64,000 bases of DNA from Oribacterium sp. oral taxon 102 (GCF_013394775.1 NZ_JABXYT010000001.1:1068501-1132500), one strand, 5' to 3'. Shown: positions 34,116 through 42,767, counted from the stretch's first letter. Notes: generated from the sequence alone by a model not told the origin. Numbers and translations: made by a program.

Positions 34116-35561
34116 ATGAAGAACATACTTTTCTTAGCATCAGAGGCGGTTCCGTTTGTGAAGACCGGCGGACTGGCCGACGTGGTCGGTTCCCTTCCGA
34201 AGACAATCGACAGAGCCTATTATGACTGCAGGGTCATGATCCCGAAGTTTATGTGTATTCCGTGGAAGTGGCGGGAGAAGATGGAATATGTCACACATTT
34301 TTACATGGATTACCTCGGGCAGTCCCGCTATGTCGGGGTGCTGAAGTATGACTATGAGGGAGTGTGCTACTACTTCATTGACAACGAGTCCTACTTCTCC
34401 GGGGACAAGCCCTATGGAGACTGGTACTGGGATCTCGAGAAGTTCTGCTTCTTCTGCTATGCGGCGCTTTCCGCGCTGCCGCTGCTGGACTTCCATCCGG
34501 ATCTGATCCACTGCCATGACTGGCAGACGGGACTCGTGCCGGTGCTCCTGAAGGATCGCTTCGCGGGCGGAGAGTTCTACCGTTCCATCCGGAGCGTGAT
34601 CACCATTCACAACCTGAAATTCCAGGGGGTCTGGGATGTCAGGACGATACAGCGCTTCACCCAGCTCTCGGACTATTACTTCACACCGGATAAGCTGGAA
34701 TGCAAGAAGGACGGGAATCTCTTGAAGGGCGGCATCGTCTATGCGGATGCCGTCACAACCGTGTCGGATACCTATGCAGAGGAGATCAAGATGCCCTTCT
34801 ACGGGGAGGGGCTGGACGGGCTGCTCCGTGCGAGAGAGCATGATCTCCGCGGCATCGTGAACGGCATCGATTATGAGGAATGGGATCCAGAGACAGATCA
34901 TTTCCTCGTCAGGAACTATAACCAGAAGAATTTCCGGAAAGAGAAGGCGAAGAACAAGAAAGCGCTGCAGGAGCAGTACGGTCTCAATGTCGATCCGTCG
35001 AAGATGATGATCGGCATCGTTTCCCGTCTGACCGACCAGAAAGGGCTGGATCTCGTGCAGTGCATACTGGATGAGCTCTGTCGGGACGATATCCAGTTCG
35101 TCGTGCTTGGCACCGGCGATGAGAAGTATGAGAATATGTTCCGCCACTTCGACTGGAAGTACCATGACAAGGTCTCGGCACAGATCTACTATTCCAATGA
35201 AGCGAGCCACCGGATCTATGCTTCCTGCGACGCTTACCTGATGCCGTCCCTCTTCGAGCCCTGCGGACTTTCGCAGCTGATCGCGCTCCGTTACGGTACG
35301 ATACCGATCGTCCGCGAGACCGGCGGACTGAAGGATACCGTAGAGCCGTATAATGAGTACGAGGACAGGGGAACCGGCTTTACCTTCTGCAACTATAACG
35401 CGCACGAGATGCTTGCGGCGATTCGCTATGCCGAGCGGATTTACTATGACAGAAAGAGGGACTGGAACAAGATCGTCGACAGGGCGATGCAGAAGGACTT
35501 CTCATGGAGGGCCTCGGCGCTTCGGTATCAGGAGCTCTACGACTGGCTGATCGGCTACTGA
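34116..35561 (+). CDS. glgA: Glycogen synthase (ADP-glucose)
   Basis: 481 residues, GT5 family. N-terminal KTGGLADVVGSLPK (Lys-x-Gly-Gly binds ADP-glucose), middle HDWQTGLVP, and C-terminal GT1-type domain with SRLTDQKGLDLV and MPSLFEPCGLSQLIALRYGTIP interrupted normally. Transfers glucose from ADP-glucose to growing alpha-1,4-glucan. The start at 34116 has CGGAGG eight bases upstream. No other glg gene is in the window. Confidence 0.96.
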   Translation: MKNILFLASEAVPFVKTGGLADVVGSLPKTIDRAYYDCRVMIPKFMCIPWKWREKMEYVTHFYMDYLGQSRYVGVLKYDYEGVCYYFIDNESYFSGDKPYGDWYWDLEKFCFFCYAALSALPLLDFHPDLIHCHDWQTGLVPVLLKDRFAGGEFYRSIRSVITIHNLKFQGVWDVRTIQRFTQLSDYYFTPDKLECKKDGNLLKGGIVYADAVTTVSDTYAEEIKMPFYGEGLDGLLRAREHDLRGIVNGIDYEEWDPETDHFLVRNYNQKNFRKEKAKNKKALQEQYGLNVDPSKMMIGIVSRLTDQKGLDLVQCILDELCRDDIQFVVLGTGDEKYENMFRHFDWKYHDKVSAQIYYSNEASHRIYASCDAYLMPSLFEPCGLSQLIALRYGTIPIVRETGGLKDTVEPYNEYEDRGTGFTFCNYNAHEMLAAIRYAERIYYDRKRDWNKIVDRAMQKDFSWRASALRYQELYDWLIGY

Positions 35562-35601
35562 ACCGTGAGGTCTTACGCCCCGCCTGAGGGGGCATGGATG
35601 T

Positions 35602-36075
35602 TTGAGGATGAATTTTTTTGATGCGATACTGAGCAACTATATGCTGATTTCCGGTGTGGTGGGCTGGTTCGTCGCGCAGGTGCTGAAGACCGCGATCGAC
35701 GCCTATTTCAACAAGGGGATTAACTGGGAGAGGATGACCGGCTCCGGCGGGATGCCGTCCAGTCATTCCTCTACCGTCGTGGCGCTGGCGACAGCCGCCG
35801 CGATCCAGTACGGGGCGGAGAGTCCGTATTTCGCGATCGCCTGTGTTTTCGCGATCGTCGTGATGTATGACGCGACCGGCGTTCGTCGGGAGACAGGGAA
35901 GCAGGCGGTGATCCTGAACAAGATGCTGACTGACAATCCCTTTAACTGGAAGCCGGAGGAGGTGGAGAAGAAGCTGAAGGAATATGTCGGACATACCCCG
36001 CTACAGGTGGGAATGGGCGCGATTCTCGGCTTTCTTATCGCCTTTCTGGTCGCCTCCTCCTACGGGATTCTGTGA
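35602..36075 (+). CDS. Divergent PAP2-family membrane protein (YuiD-like)
   Basis: 157 residues (155 if the ATG at 35608 is used). Four likely membrane helices. Carries MTGSGGMPSSHSSTVVALATA, the divergent PAP2 motif (PSSH), then MYDATGVRRETGKQA. Proteins of this family are predicted membrane phosphatases; substrate unknown. The TTG at 35602 has a better spaced GGGGG upstream than the ATG. Follows glgA by 40 bases. Confidence 0.88.
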   Translation: MRMNFFDAILSNYMLISGVVGWFVAQVLKTAIDAYFNKGINWERMTGSGGMPSSHSSTVVALATAAAIQYGAESPYFAIACVFAIVVMYDATGVRRETGKQAVILNKMLTDNPFNWKPEEVEKKLKEYVGHTPLQVGMGAILGFLIAFLVASSYGIL

Positions 36076-36094
36076 GCCGGAGGGATGTTATTCT

Positions 36095-37081
36095 ATGAAA
36101 GCTGATTTTCTGAAGAAACGGAAGAGAGGTCTCACCCTGATACTGAGCTGTATGCTGCTGGCATGCAGCTTGCTTTCGTGTAAGGGGATAGAGATTACCG
36201 GAAAGACCGAGGACGTCGGAGAGTATACGCGTGCCGAGGCGATGGTGGTGCTCGGCTCCGAACGGAATCGCTACCGGGATATCTTCGGTACGGAGCTCTG
36301 GGAAATGCCGGTAACGGGGCAGCAGGAAACGAGCTACGGGCCGTATTTCATTGCCAGAACGAAGGAATTTCTGCAGGATATAAAGACGCTTAATCTGCTT
36401 GCGCAGGAGAAGGGGATCATCGCGACCTCGAAGGAAATGGAGCTGATCCGCAGCACGGCGAAGCTTTTTTATGAGGGACTCAGCGATGCGGACAAGGCGT
36501 TCTTCGGAGACTGTACGATCAAGGACGTGACGAATATCTATACGGAATATTTCATTGCCTCGAAAACAGCGGACTATCTGCTGAGTACGGTGGATGCAGA
36601 GGTCAGCGACGCGGACGCAAAGATCATCCATGTGCAGCAGATTGTCGTTTCCGACGAAACGACGGCGCAGGAGCTTCATGAGAAGGTGCTGGGTGAGGGC
36701 GCGAACTTCGCCTACTATGCGAGGCAGTATTCCGAGGATTCGGATTTCGAGAAGACGCTCGCGAGGGCAGAGCAGGACAATGCACTCTACTCCACTGCCT
36801 TTTCTCTGGAGGAGGGAGAGATCTCCACGGTTTTCCAGATGGATGGAAGGTTCTATATCCTGAAATGCACGAATGCCTATGACAGGGAGGCGACGAAGGA
36901 ACGGAAGGAGAGGCTGGAGCTGGCGATCCGCTCCAATGCGCTCACGGAGAGCTATGCGGACTATGCGGCGCAGCATATCATCCGCTTCCGGGCGGATTTC
37001 TGGAAGGAGATCGACCTTACGGCGTACCCGGACAGCGCCGCTGCGAATTTCTTCAGCCTCTATGCGGAGAGCGGGCTGTGA
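36095..37081 (+). CDS. Parvulin-type peptidyl-prolyl isomerase lipoprotein (PrsA/SurA-like)
   Basis: 328 residues. Signal peptide with basic start (KADFLKKRKRGLT) and lipobox LLSC, Cys near residue 27-28, so it should be a lipoprotein on the outer face of the membrane. A SurA_N-like helical region leads into a parvulin-like domain (about residues 180-285: IIHVQQIVVSDETTAQELHEK, then FAYYARQYSEDSDFEK). Likely folds secreted proteins, perhaps including the large surface protein here (inference). ATG at 36095 with GGAGGG upstream; the frame open further upstream overlaps the PAP2 gene and is rejected. Confidence 0.87.
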   Translation: MKADFLKKRKRGLTLILSCMLLACSLLSCKGIEITGKTEDVGEYTRAEAMVVLGSERNRYRDIFGTELWEMPVTGQQETSYGPYFIARTKEFLQDIKTLNLLAQEKGIIATSKEMELIRSTAKLFYEGLSDADKAFFGDCTIKDVTNIYTEYFIASKTADYLLSTVDAEVSDADAKIIHVQQIVVSDETTAQELHEKVLGEGANFAYYARQYSEDSDFEKTLARAEQDNALYSTAFSLEEGEISTVFQMDGRFYILKCTNAYDREATKERKERLELAIRSNALTESYADYAAQHIIRFRADFWKEIDLTAYPDSAAANFFSLYAESGL

Positions 37082-37110
37082 CGGGGTGCGGGCGAGAGTA
37101 GGGGACGCGT

Positions 37111-37941
37111 TCAGCCGTTCTGTACAGCGAACCTCGGCTCCCGGAAGCCCTCTGCTGTGAGCGCGCCGGAGATGCCCTCCAGAAGTTCGGAGTAGACCGT
37201 CCAGTAGTTCTCGGTCTTTACCCATGCGCGCGCTGTGAAGACCATGGCGTGATCCGTGCTTTCCGTAAGTCCCGCGAAGAAAGCGGGATCCCGCAGGACA
37301 AGCGGGTTTTCCTGCATGATGCGGCGGAGGATCGCATTGACCTTTTCGATATTCGAGCCGTAGCAGAGGCGGAAGCGGAGATCGATCCTTCGGCTCGCCT
37401 CGGCGCTGTGATTGATGACATTGGCGTTCATCAGGCTGCCGTTCGGGACGGTGATGCGCTTGTTGTCCGGAGAGATCAGGATGGTATAGATCAGCGTAAT
37501 GCCGCGAACCGTCCCCTCCGCGCCTGATGCGGAGATATAGTCCCCGACATTGAACGGACGGAAGAGCAGGAGCATGATGCCGCCCGCCAGATTGGACAGC
37601 GCGCCCTGCAGGGACAGACCGATCGCGACACCGGCGGAGGCGAGCACGGTAATGACGGATGCCATCGGCACGCCGAGGATGGAGATCACGGAAACGGCGA
37701 GGACGATATAGAGAACGACCTCTAAGAAATTCTTCATAAAGAGCCGGATCGTCGGATCCAGCGTTCCATAGAGCCGGGATCTTTTCAGAAACCCGCTGAA
37801 TTTCCGGATCAGCAGGCGGCCGAGCAGGGCGACGAGCAGGGCGAGGAAGAGCCTCCTGCCTGCCAGACTGAGGAAGGCGCCGAGCGTCGTGAAGGCGGTC
37901 TCTATGGCGAGGATGAGACCGGAAAACGGATGAAAGAGCAT
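37111..37941 (-). CDS. Small-conductance mechanosensitive channel (MscS family)
   Basis: 276 residues, three membrane helices near the N-terminus followed by the MscS beta domain. The pore helix and following segment read LASAGVAIGLSLQGALSNLAGG, a Gly/Ala-rich pattern typical of MscS TM3, and FRPFNVGDYI follows. Releases osmolytes on hypo-osmotic shock. GGGAGGTTCTCACC precedes the ATG on the minus strand. Convergent with the parvulin gene, divergent from degV. Confidence 0.94.
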   Translation of the reverse strand: MLFHPFSGLILAIETAFTTLGAFLSLAGRRLFLALLVALLGRLLIRKFSGFLKRSRLYGTLDPTIRLFMKNFLEVVLYIVLAVSVISILGVPMASVITVLASAGVAIGLSLQGALSNLAGGIMLLLFRPFNVGDYISASGAEGTVRGITLIYTILISPDNKRITVPNGSLMNANVINHSAEASRRIDLRFRLCYGSNIEKVNAILRRIMQENPLVLRDPAFFAGLTESTDHAMVFTARAWVKTENYWTVYSELLEGISGALTAEGFREPRFAVQNG

Positions 37942-38030
37942 GGTGAGAACCTCCCGAACTGTTCCTGATTTGGAAATGCCTGTTTGTTTTCCTTAGCATA
38001 GCACAGAATCGGATCCGCCGATAGCCTGTA

Positions 38031-38058
38031 TTGACAAACTGAATGCCTTTGCTATAAT
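38031..38058 (+). promoter_or_regulatory. Promoter of degV
   Basis: TTGACA at 38031-38036 and TATAAT at 38053-38058, both perfect consensus, 16-base spacer, with an extended -10 TG. It lies 36 bases before the start codon. Confidence 0.78.
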
Positions 38059-38094
38059 AAGTAGTATTAAAAACTACATGAAGCGAGGACATTT

Positions 38095-38952
38095 ATGCTA
38101 TACAAGATTATTGGAGACAGCTGCTCGGATTTCACGCCGGAGATGTGGGAATCGCCGGCGTTTGCTTCTGTTCCGCTGGTGCTGGAGCTCGGGACATATT
38201 CGGTGGTGGATGACAAGAGCTTCCGGCAGAGAGAGTTTCTGGATCGTGTGGCGGCTTCTCCGGTCGGCCCGAAGACCGCCTGCCCCTCTCCGGAGGCATA
38301 CCAGAGGGCGATAGAGGAGTCAAACGCGGAGGAGGTCTATATTGTGACGCTCTCGGAGCATCTGTCCGGCAGCTATCAGTCGGCGGTGGTCGGTCTGCAG
38401 CTCTTCGAGGAAGCGCATCCGGATCGGATGGGAAAGAAGATCCATGTCTTCGGTTCGGATTCCGCTTCGGCAGGACAGTGCAATCTCTGTCTCGAGATCC
38501 GGGAGAGGAAGGAAAACGGGGAGAGCTTCGAGGAGCTGGTGCGGAACGTGACGGAGAAGATTCATCGGATGCAGACCTACTTCGTGCTGGAATCCCTCGA
38601 GACGCTCCGGAAGAACGGCCGTCTTTCCGCGGTAAAGTCCTTTCTCGCGAGTGCGCTCAATATTAAGCCGGTCATGGGCGCGGTGAATGGCGTCATTGTT
38701 CAGCTCGACAGGCAGCGTGGAATGAATAAGGCGCTCCGGAGGATGGCAGAGCTCGCGGTGGAGCGTGCCGGCGGCGCGGAGGCGACGAAGGCGCTCCGTG
38801 TCGTGATCACGCATGTCGATGCGCCGGAGCGGGCGGAGTTTGTGAAGCAGGAGCTGCTGCGTCTCGCGACATTTCGGGAGCTGATCGTCACGAACGCGCA
38901 GGGCGTCGCCACGGTTTATGCGAACGATCAGGGGATCGTCATCGCGCTCTGA
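38095..38952 (+). CDS. DegV-family fatty-acid-binding protein
   Basis: 285 residues. DegV fold: IIGDSCSDFTPEM at the N-terminus, then YIVTLSEHLSGSYQSA (the family's Ser-rich lipid head-group loop) and DSASAGQCNLCLEI. DegV proteins (FakB) hold a fatty acid and present it to FakA; a FakA/YloV-like kinase is at 12218. GAAGCGAGGAC precedes the ATG. Confidence 0.94.
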   Translation: MLYKIIGDSCSDFTPEMWESPAFASVPLVLELGTYSVVDDKSFRQREFLDRVAASPVGPKTACPSPEAYQRAIEESNAEEVYIVTLSEHLSGSYQSAVVGLQLFEEAHPDRMGKKIHVFGSDSASAGQCNLCLEIRERKENGESFEELVRNVTEKIHRMQTYFVLESLETLRKNGRLSAVKSFLASALNIKPVMGAVNGVIVQLDRQRGMNKALRRMAELAVERAGGAEATKALRVVITHVDAPERAEFVKQELLRLATFRELIVTNAQGVATVYANDQGIVIAL

Positions 38953-38955
38953 GCA

Positions 38956-38984
38956 TAGACGGCATACGCTTTTTCTGCTATACT
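38956..38984 (+). promoter_or_regulatory. Candidate extended -10 promoter of the SseB/AAA pair
   Basis: TGCTATACT with hexamer TATACT at 38979-38984; the -35 (TAGACG at 38956) is poor. The 13-base string TGCTATACTGATA recurs exactly at 42640-42652 before the cytidylate kinase-like gene. Confidence 0.45.
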
Positions 38985-39070
38985 GATAAGGTATGACTAT
39001 TTCGCGCCCTTTGCACAGAACGGCGCACTGTCCGCAGAGCAAGAAGACGCGGACAATGGAGGATGGCAGA

Positions 39071-41053
39071 ATGGAAGAGAAAGCGGAGAAGCTGATTCAC
39101 GACTCCTACCGGATCAGCAGAGAGATAGAGCAGTTTAAGAAGGGAAGGGATCCGAAGCAGCTGAACCGGGTTTTCGAGACGATTTCCGGAGAGCTGCAGA
39201 AGGGCACCGGGATGCTGATGGCGGCCTCGCCGATCGGCAATACCGAGGGTGCATTCCGGATCTCCATGAACCTCCTGAATACACAGGACGGGAAGAGCTA
39301 CGCGGTTGCTTTCACCAGCGAGAAGGAGCAGGCGAAGGGCAGGGAGAGGGGGCAGCTCACGACGGCGATCGTGCTGCCGATTCGGAATATTCTGGAGACG
39401 GTGATGCAGAATGAGAAGGTCGCGGGGCTGGCGATTGACCCATGGGGGGAGAATTTCATTCTGGTACGGGAGGCGATGCAGGTACTGCTGAATCAGGACC
39501 GCCAGAACCATCTCGAGGAGAAGATGAAGGAGAACGGCGAGCTGGAGCTCGCGATCTCGAGGTATTATGAGGAGATCGAGCGCGGGAAAGCGGGGAACCT
39601 TTCCGATGAGGAGAAGGAACCGGGGCTTAGGCGAGAGCTGCAGGCGGTGCTCGCTTCGATCCTGAACGGGATGAGCCGGCAGGCGCAGGTTCTGGTTGCC
39701 GTTTCACGGGCAGAGGGAGAGGCGAAGCAGACGGAGCAGCTGACATCGGAAAGCAGGCTCTTTCTGAATCGGCTGAAGACCTCGGACGGCAAGACCGTTC
39801 TCGCCGTATTCACGAGGGGCGAGGAGATCCGCAAGGGGAAGAATGAGACCGGCGTAATCGCGATGCCGCTGCGGGACATCCTCCACAGCGGGCAGCAGCT
39901 CGGGACGGATGCGGGACTGGACGGCGTGCTCATCAATCCCTGGGGACAGCGCTTCCTGCTGAACCGGAGTCTGCTTGACTGGATCTTAAAGGCGGAGGAT
40001 ATGGAGAAGACGGCGGAGCAGCGCCGCGCCGCGCTGGAGACGCGGGAAATGCGGACAATGGGCGCGCTGCTCGGCGCGGTAGTCGGCAACAGTCTGGAGT
40101 ATGAGAGCCGGAAAAAGGAGAACCCGTGTCCGTCCGTAGAGGGGCTGAAGATGGGCGAGTGGGAGCAGGGGGGCGCACTGCTTTTCGCGGAGCTGGACAG
40201 TTTGAACGAGCAGAAGAAGCTTGACTTCGAGGATATGATGGATCGCTTCTTCCGACAGCGGATGCACGGCGCGTACAGTGCAGACGGCACAGCGCCGGAG
40301 AACAGCGGCAGGTGCTTCGAGTCCGCGGTGATGAAGAATGCACGGGGCGTCAGCCCGCTGCTCTGCGGCGAGAGCGGGGACGGGTATCAGAGCGATGAGT
40401 CGCTGCAAAGGATGCTGCCCTTCGCACTCTTGCTGGTGCGCAGGGGTCATGAATTCGGCGATACGGATCGCGCGATGCTGCATCAGGCGGTGCAGCTCTT
40501 TCAGAATGACGGCAGGGTGAAGCTCACGGCAGAGATTTTCGCACTGATGCTCCGGAACCTGCTTCTGGAGCGCGGCGGAGAGGATCTGGAGCAGCAGCTC
40601 GCGGCTGCGGTCAATGAGGCGCGTCTCTTCTATATGCAGGAGGACGAGGAGGGAATGTCCGAGGAAGAGAAGGAGATGAACCGGGAGGCACTGGAGGCGC
40701 ATCGGGAGTCCATTGCAGACTATGACGAAATGACGAGGGCGCTGCCGGAGCTTGGGCATATTCTGGACATCACAGCGCTTCGGGAGCTGGACAACGGTGC
40801 GTTGCCGGAGAGCGGCGACGCGGCAGGAACGCTGGAGAATGCGCTCTGGTGTCTGCTGAATACGACGAACTATCAGGAGGCGGTCATTGAAGCCTTCGCC
40901 ATCGGCGGCAAGGGACTGGCGCTGGTGACCGGCGCGATTGCCGGTGCGGCATATCGCTACGAGGCGATTCCGAAGGAATGGAGCGAGAACCTTCCGAAGC
41001 GGGAATGGGCGGAGTCGCTCTGTGCAGGCTTCCAGAAGGCATGGATCGGCTGA
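39071..41053 (+). CDS. SseB-SseB-degenerate ADP-ribosylglycohydrolase fusion
   Basis: 660 residues from the ATG at 39071 (GGAGG eight bases upstream; in-frame ATGs at 38993 and 39056 lack a good site). Two SseB-like domains are at about 45-141 and 206-307, each with a late D/N-PWG motif (IDPWGENFIL, INPWGQRFLL). The C-terminal part, about 327-660, follows the ADP-ribosylglycohydrolase fold: GALLGAVVGNSLEY, LPFALLLVRRGHEF, TLENALWCLLNT and GAIAGAAYRYEAIPKEW. The expected metal ligands are missing: GD near residue 339 is GN, the DDT segment is WEQGGAL (364-370), and the late GGDTDT is GGKGLA (612-617). I infer a non-catalytic binding module. No signal peptide or membrane segment. The AAA+ gene follows after 30 bases. 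Confidence 0.8.
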   Translation: MEEKAEKLIHDSYRISREIEQFKKGRDPKQLNRVFETISGELQKGTGMLMAASPIGNTEGAFRISMNLLNTQDGKSYAVAFTSEKEQAKGRERGQLTTAIVLPIRNILETVMQNEKVAGLAIDPWGENFILVREAMQVLLNQDRQNHLEEKMKENGELELAISRYYEEIERGKAGNLSDEEKEPGLRRELQAVLASILNGMSRQAQVLVAVSRAEGEAKQTEQLTSESRLFLNRLKTSDGKTVLAVFTRGEEIRKGKNETGVIAMPLRDILHSGQQLGTDAGLDGVLINPWGQRFLLNRSLLDWILKAEDMEKTAEQRRAALETREMRTMGALLGAVVGNSLEYESRKKENPCPSVEGLKMGEWEQGGALLFAELDSLNEQKKLDFEDMMDRFFRQRMHGAYSADGTAPENSGRCFESAVMKNARGVSPLLCGESGDGYQSDESLQRMLPFALLLVRRGHEFGDTDRAMLHQAVQLFQNDGRVKLTAEIFALMLRNLLLERGGEDLEQQLAAAVNEARLFYMQEDEEGMSEEEKEMNREALEAHRESIADYDEMTRALPELGHILDITALRELDNGALPESGDAAGTLENALWCLLNTTNYQEAVIEAFAIGGKGLALVTGAIAGAAYRYEAIPKEWSENLPKREWAESLCAGFQKAWIG

Positions 41054-41083
41054 ACCGGCGGCGCAGGAGGATCAAGGCAGAGC

Positions 41084-42586
41084 ATGGCAGACAGAGTGTA
41101 TGATTTTTGCAGAGCGGCGGAGACGGAGCGGGAGACTGCCGCAGTAACCTATACTTTGTTTCAGGGGGAGACAGAGACAGCGGATGCGGAGCATCCGCTG
41201 CTTGTTTTATCCGAGAAGGAGCAGGAGCTCCGGCATCATGAGTGCGGGTATTTCCCGGGCGAGGGACGTCGGACGGCATTCCATTATATCCGGCGGGACG
41301 GCGGCGAGGGGCAGGCAGATATCCTCTCTCTGGACAGCCGCTTCCGGAAGCTCGTGGACTGGCTCGGGGAGAATGGGACGATGCTCCGGCTGTCGGGGAA
41401 GCGTACGGAGGCAGGCTTTGCCGTATACCGGCTCCGCATCATAGACGCCCGGCTCCGGAGCATGGAGCCTGTAGCGGGGGATGCCCTCCTGCAGCTGATG
41501 CTTTCGAGGCTTCTCTCTCTTCGGGGGATAACAGCGGAGACGGAGGAAGCGGACAGTCCTGAGGAAAAGCAGAACCGCTTCCTGCTGTCCGATCCGCAGG
41601 AGATGACGGACTTTCTCCACGCGGCAGGGGATACGCTTCCGCGGCAGATCCGCCTCTGGGCGCGGCGGAACCTGCAGTTGCTCTCCTCCGGAGATGTCAG
41701 CCCGGAGGAGAAGCGGCACAGCAAGCGTGCGCTGTCCATGATGCTCAGCGTTTCATGGCAGGGAAGCTATTTCCCGCCGATCGATCCGGTGCGGGCGCGG
41801 CAGATCCTGGATGAGGAGCTGTACGGGCTCACGCGGGTGAAGCAGCGGATCATAGAGACCATCATTCAGATCAATCGGACGCACACGCTTCCGGCATACG
41901 GGCTTCTGCTGGTCGGTCCGGCGGGAACCGGGAAGTCGCAGATTGCCTATGCGGTTGCGCGTATCCTGGGACTGCCGTGGACGGCGCTGGATATGAGTGC
42001 GATCCATGATGCGGAGGCGCTGACCGGAAGCCCGCGTCTCTATGCCAATGCGAAGCCGGGGCGGATCATGGAGGCATTTGCCGAGGCGGGGAGCTCCAAC
42101 CTCGTCTTCCTTATCAACGAGCTGGATAAGGCGGAGGGCAGCGGCAGCAATGGGAATCCGGCGGACGCGCTGCTTACGCTGCTCGACAATCTCGGCTACA
42201 CCGACAACTATGTCGAATGCGTGATTCCGACCTCCGGTGTTTATCCGATCGCGACAGCGAACGACAAGTCGAAGATCAGTGACCCGCTGATGACCCGTTT
42301 TGCCGTCATTGAGCTGCCGGACTACAGCAGGGAGGAGAAACGCACCATCTTCCGGCGCTTTGCCCTGCCGCGGACGCTCCGGAGACTGGGAATGAGAGAG
42401 GAGGAGTGCCTCGTGCAGGAGGAAGCGGTGGAGGTGCTGCTCGAGAAATACGGCGGCTGTCCTGGCTGCCGGGATCTGGAGCAGGCGGCGGAGCAGCTCG
42501 CCGCTCATGCGCTCTATCGGATCGAAACAGAGGGGCTTCCGCGCTTTTGCTTCGACGAAGCACGCTGCCGGGCGCTGTTTCCCTAA
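41084..42586 (+). CDS. Lon-like AAA+ ATPase lacking a protease domain
   Basis: 500 residues. The N-terminal 235 residues are of unknown type. The AAA+ module resembles the Lon ATPase: YGLTRVKQRIIE (247-258), Walker A GPAGTGKS (278-285), Walker B VFLINELDKA (341-350), sensor 1 ATANDKSKISDP with Asn near 393, Arg finger in LMTRFAVIEL (405) and sensor 2 GCRDLEQ (461-467). Two oddities: the Walker B Asp that precedes the catalytic Glu is Asn, and the protein ends at the AAA lid with no Ser-Lys protease domain. It is therefore a remodeller or switch, not a protease. The partner upstream is the SseB/ADP-ribosylglycohydrolase-like protein; a strong terminator 25 bases after the stop ends the unit. 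Confidence 0.85.
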   Translation: MADRVYDFCRAAETERETAAVTYTLFQGETETADAEHPLLVLSEKEQELRHHECGYFPGEGRRTAFHYIRRDGGEGQADILSLDSRFRKLVDWLGENGTMLRLSGKRTEAGFAVYRLRIIDARLRSMEPVAGDALLQLMLSRLLSLRGITAETEEADSPEEKQNRFLLSDPQEMTDFLHAAGDTLPRQIRLWARRNLQLLSSGDVSPEEKRHSKRALSMMLSVSWQGSYFPPIDPVRARQILDEELYGLTRVKQRIIETIIQINRTHTLPAYGLLLVGPAGTGKSQIAYAVARILGLPWTALDMSAIHDAEALTGSPRLYANAKPGRIMEAFAEAGSSNLVFLINELDKAEGSGSNGNPADALLTLLDNLGYTDNYVECVIPTSGVYPIATANDKSKISDPLMTRFAVIELPDYSREEKRTIFRRFALPRTLRRLGMREEECLVQEEAVEVLLEKYGGCPGCRDLEQAAEQLAAHALYRIETEGLPRFCFDEARCRALFP

Positions 42587-42610
42587 GCATCGTCGGGAGG
42601 AAAAAGTGGG

Positions 42611-42640
42611 GCGCGGATATTTATTCTATCCGCGCTTTTT
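42611..42640 (+). terminator. Terminator of the SseB/AAA pair, abutting a promoter
   Basis: Perfect 9-bp stem GCGCGGATA / TATCCGCGC (42611-42619 with 42627-42635), 7-base loop, TTTTT at 42636-42640. The -10 of the next gene begins three bases later, so the hairpin occupies its -35 region. Confidence 0.82.
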
Positions 42641-42652
42641 GCTATACTGATA
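42640..42652 (+). promoter_or_regulatory. Extended -10 promoter of the cytidylate kinase-like gene
   Basis: TGCTATACTGATA, identical to 38976-38988; hexamer TATACT at 42643-42648. No good -35, and the region 17 bases upstream lies in the terminator hairpin. Confidence 0.45.
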
Positions 42653-42767
42653 CCAGAGTCCTGTCTGCGGGGCAGGGACAGGGAATGCCGAAGGACCGCG
42701 CCTGTCTGCTTGAGGAAAAATGGCGGGGAATCTGTCCGGCGCGGTCGGTAAGAAAGAGAGGCAGAGC

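Noticed and set aside
36035..38092. Open frame of 685 codons on the minus strand over the parvulin, MscS and degV promoter regions
   Set aside because: It uses a different frame of the MscS gene and crosses the opposite-strand parvulin gene; MscS in the other frame is clearly real.
40448..40475. GDTD string in the SseB fusion protein (residues 463-466) as the metal-binding GDTDT of ADP-ribosylglycohydrolases
   Set aside because: It sits about 150 residues too early, in the helix after the LPFAL segment; the true position reads GGKGLA.
41084..42586. Annotation as Lon protease
   Set aside because: There is no protease domain with Ser-Lys pair and no such domain in any frame downstream before the terminator at 42611.
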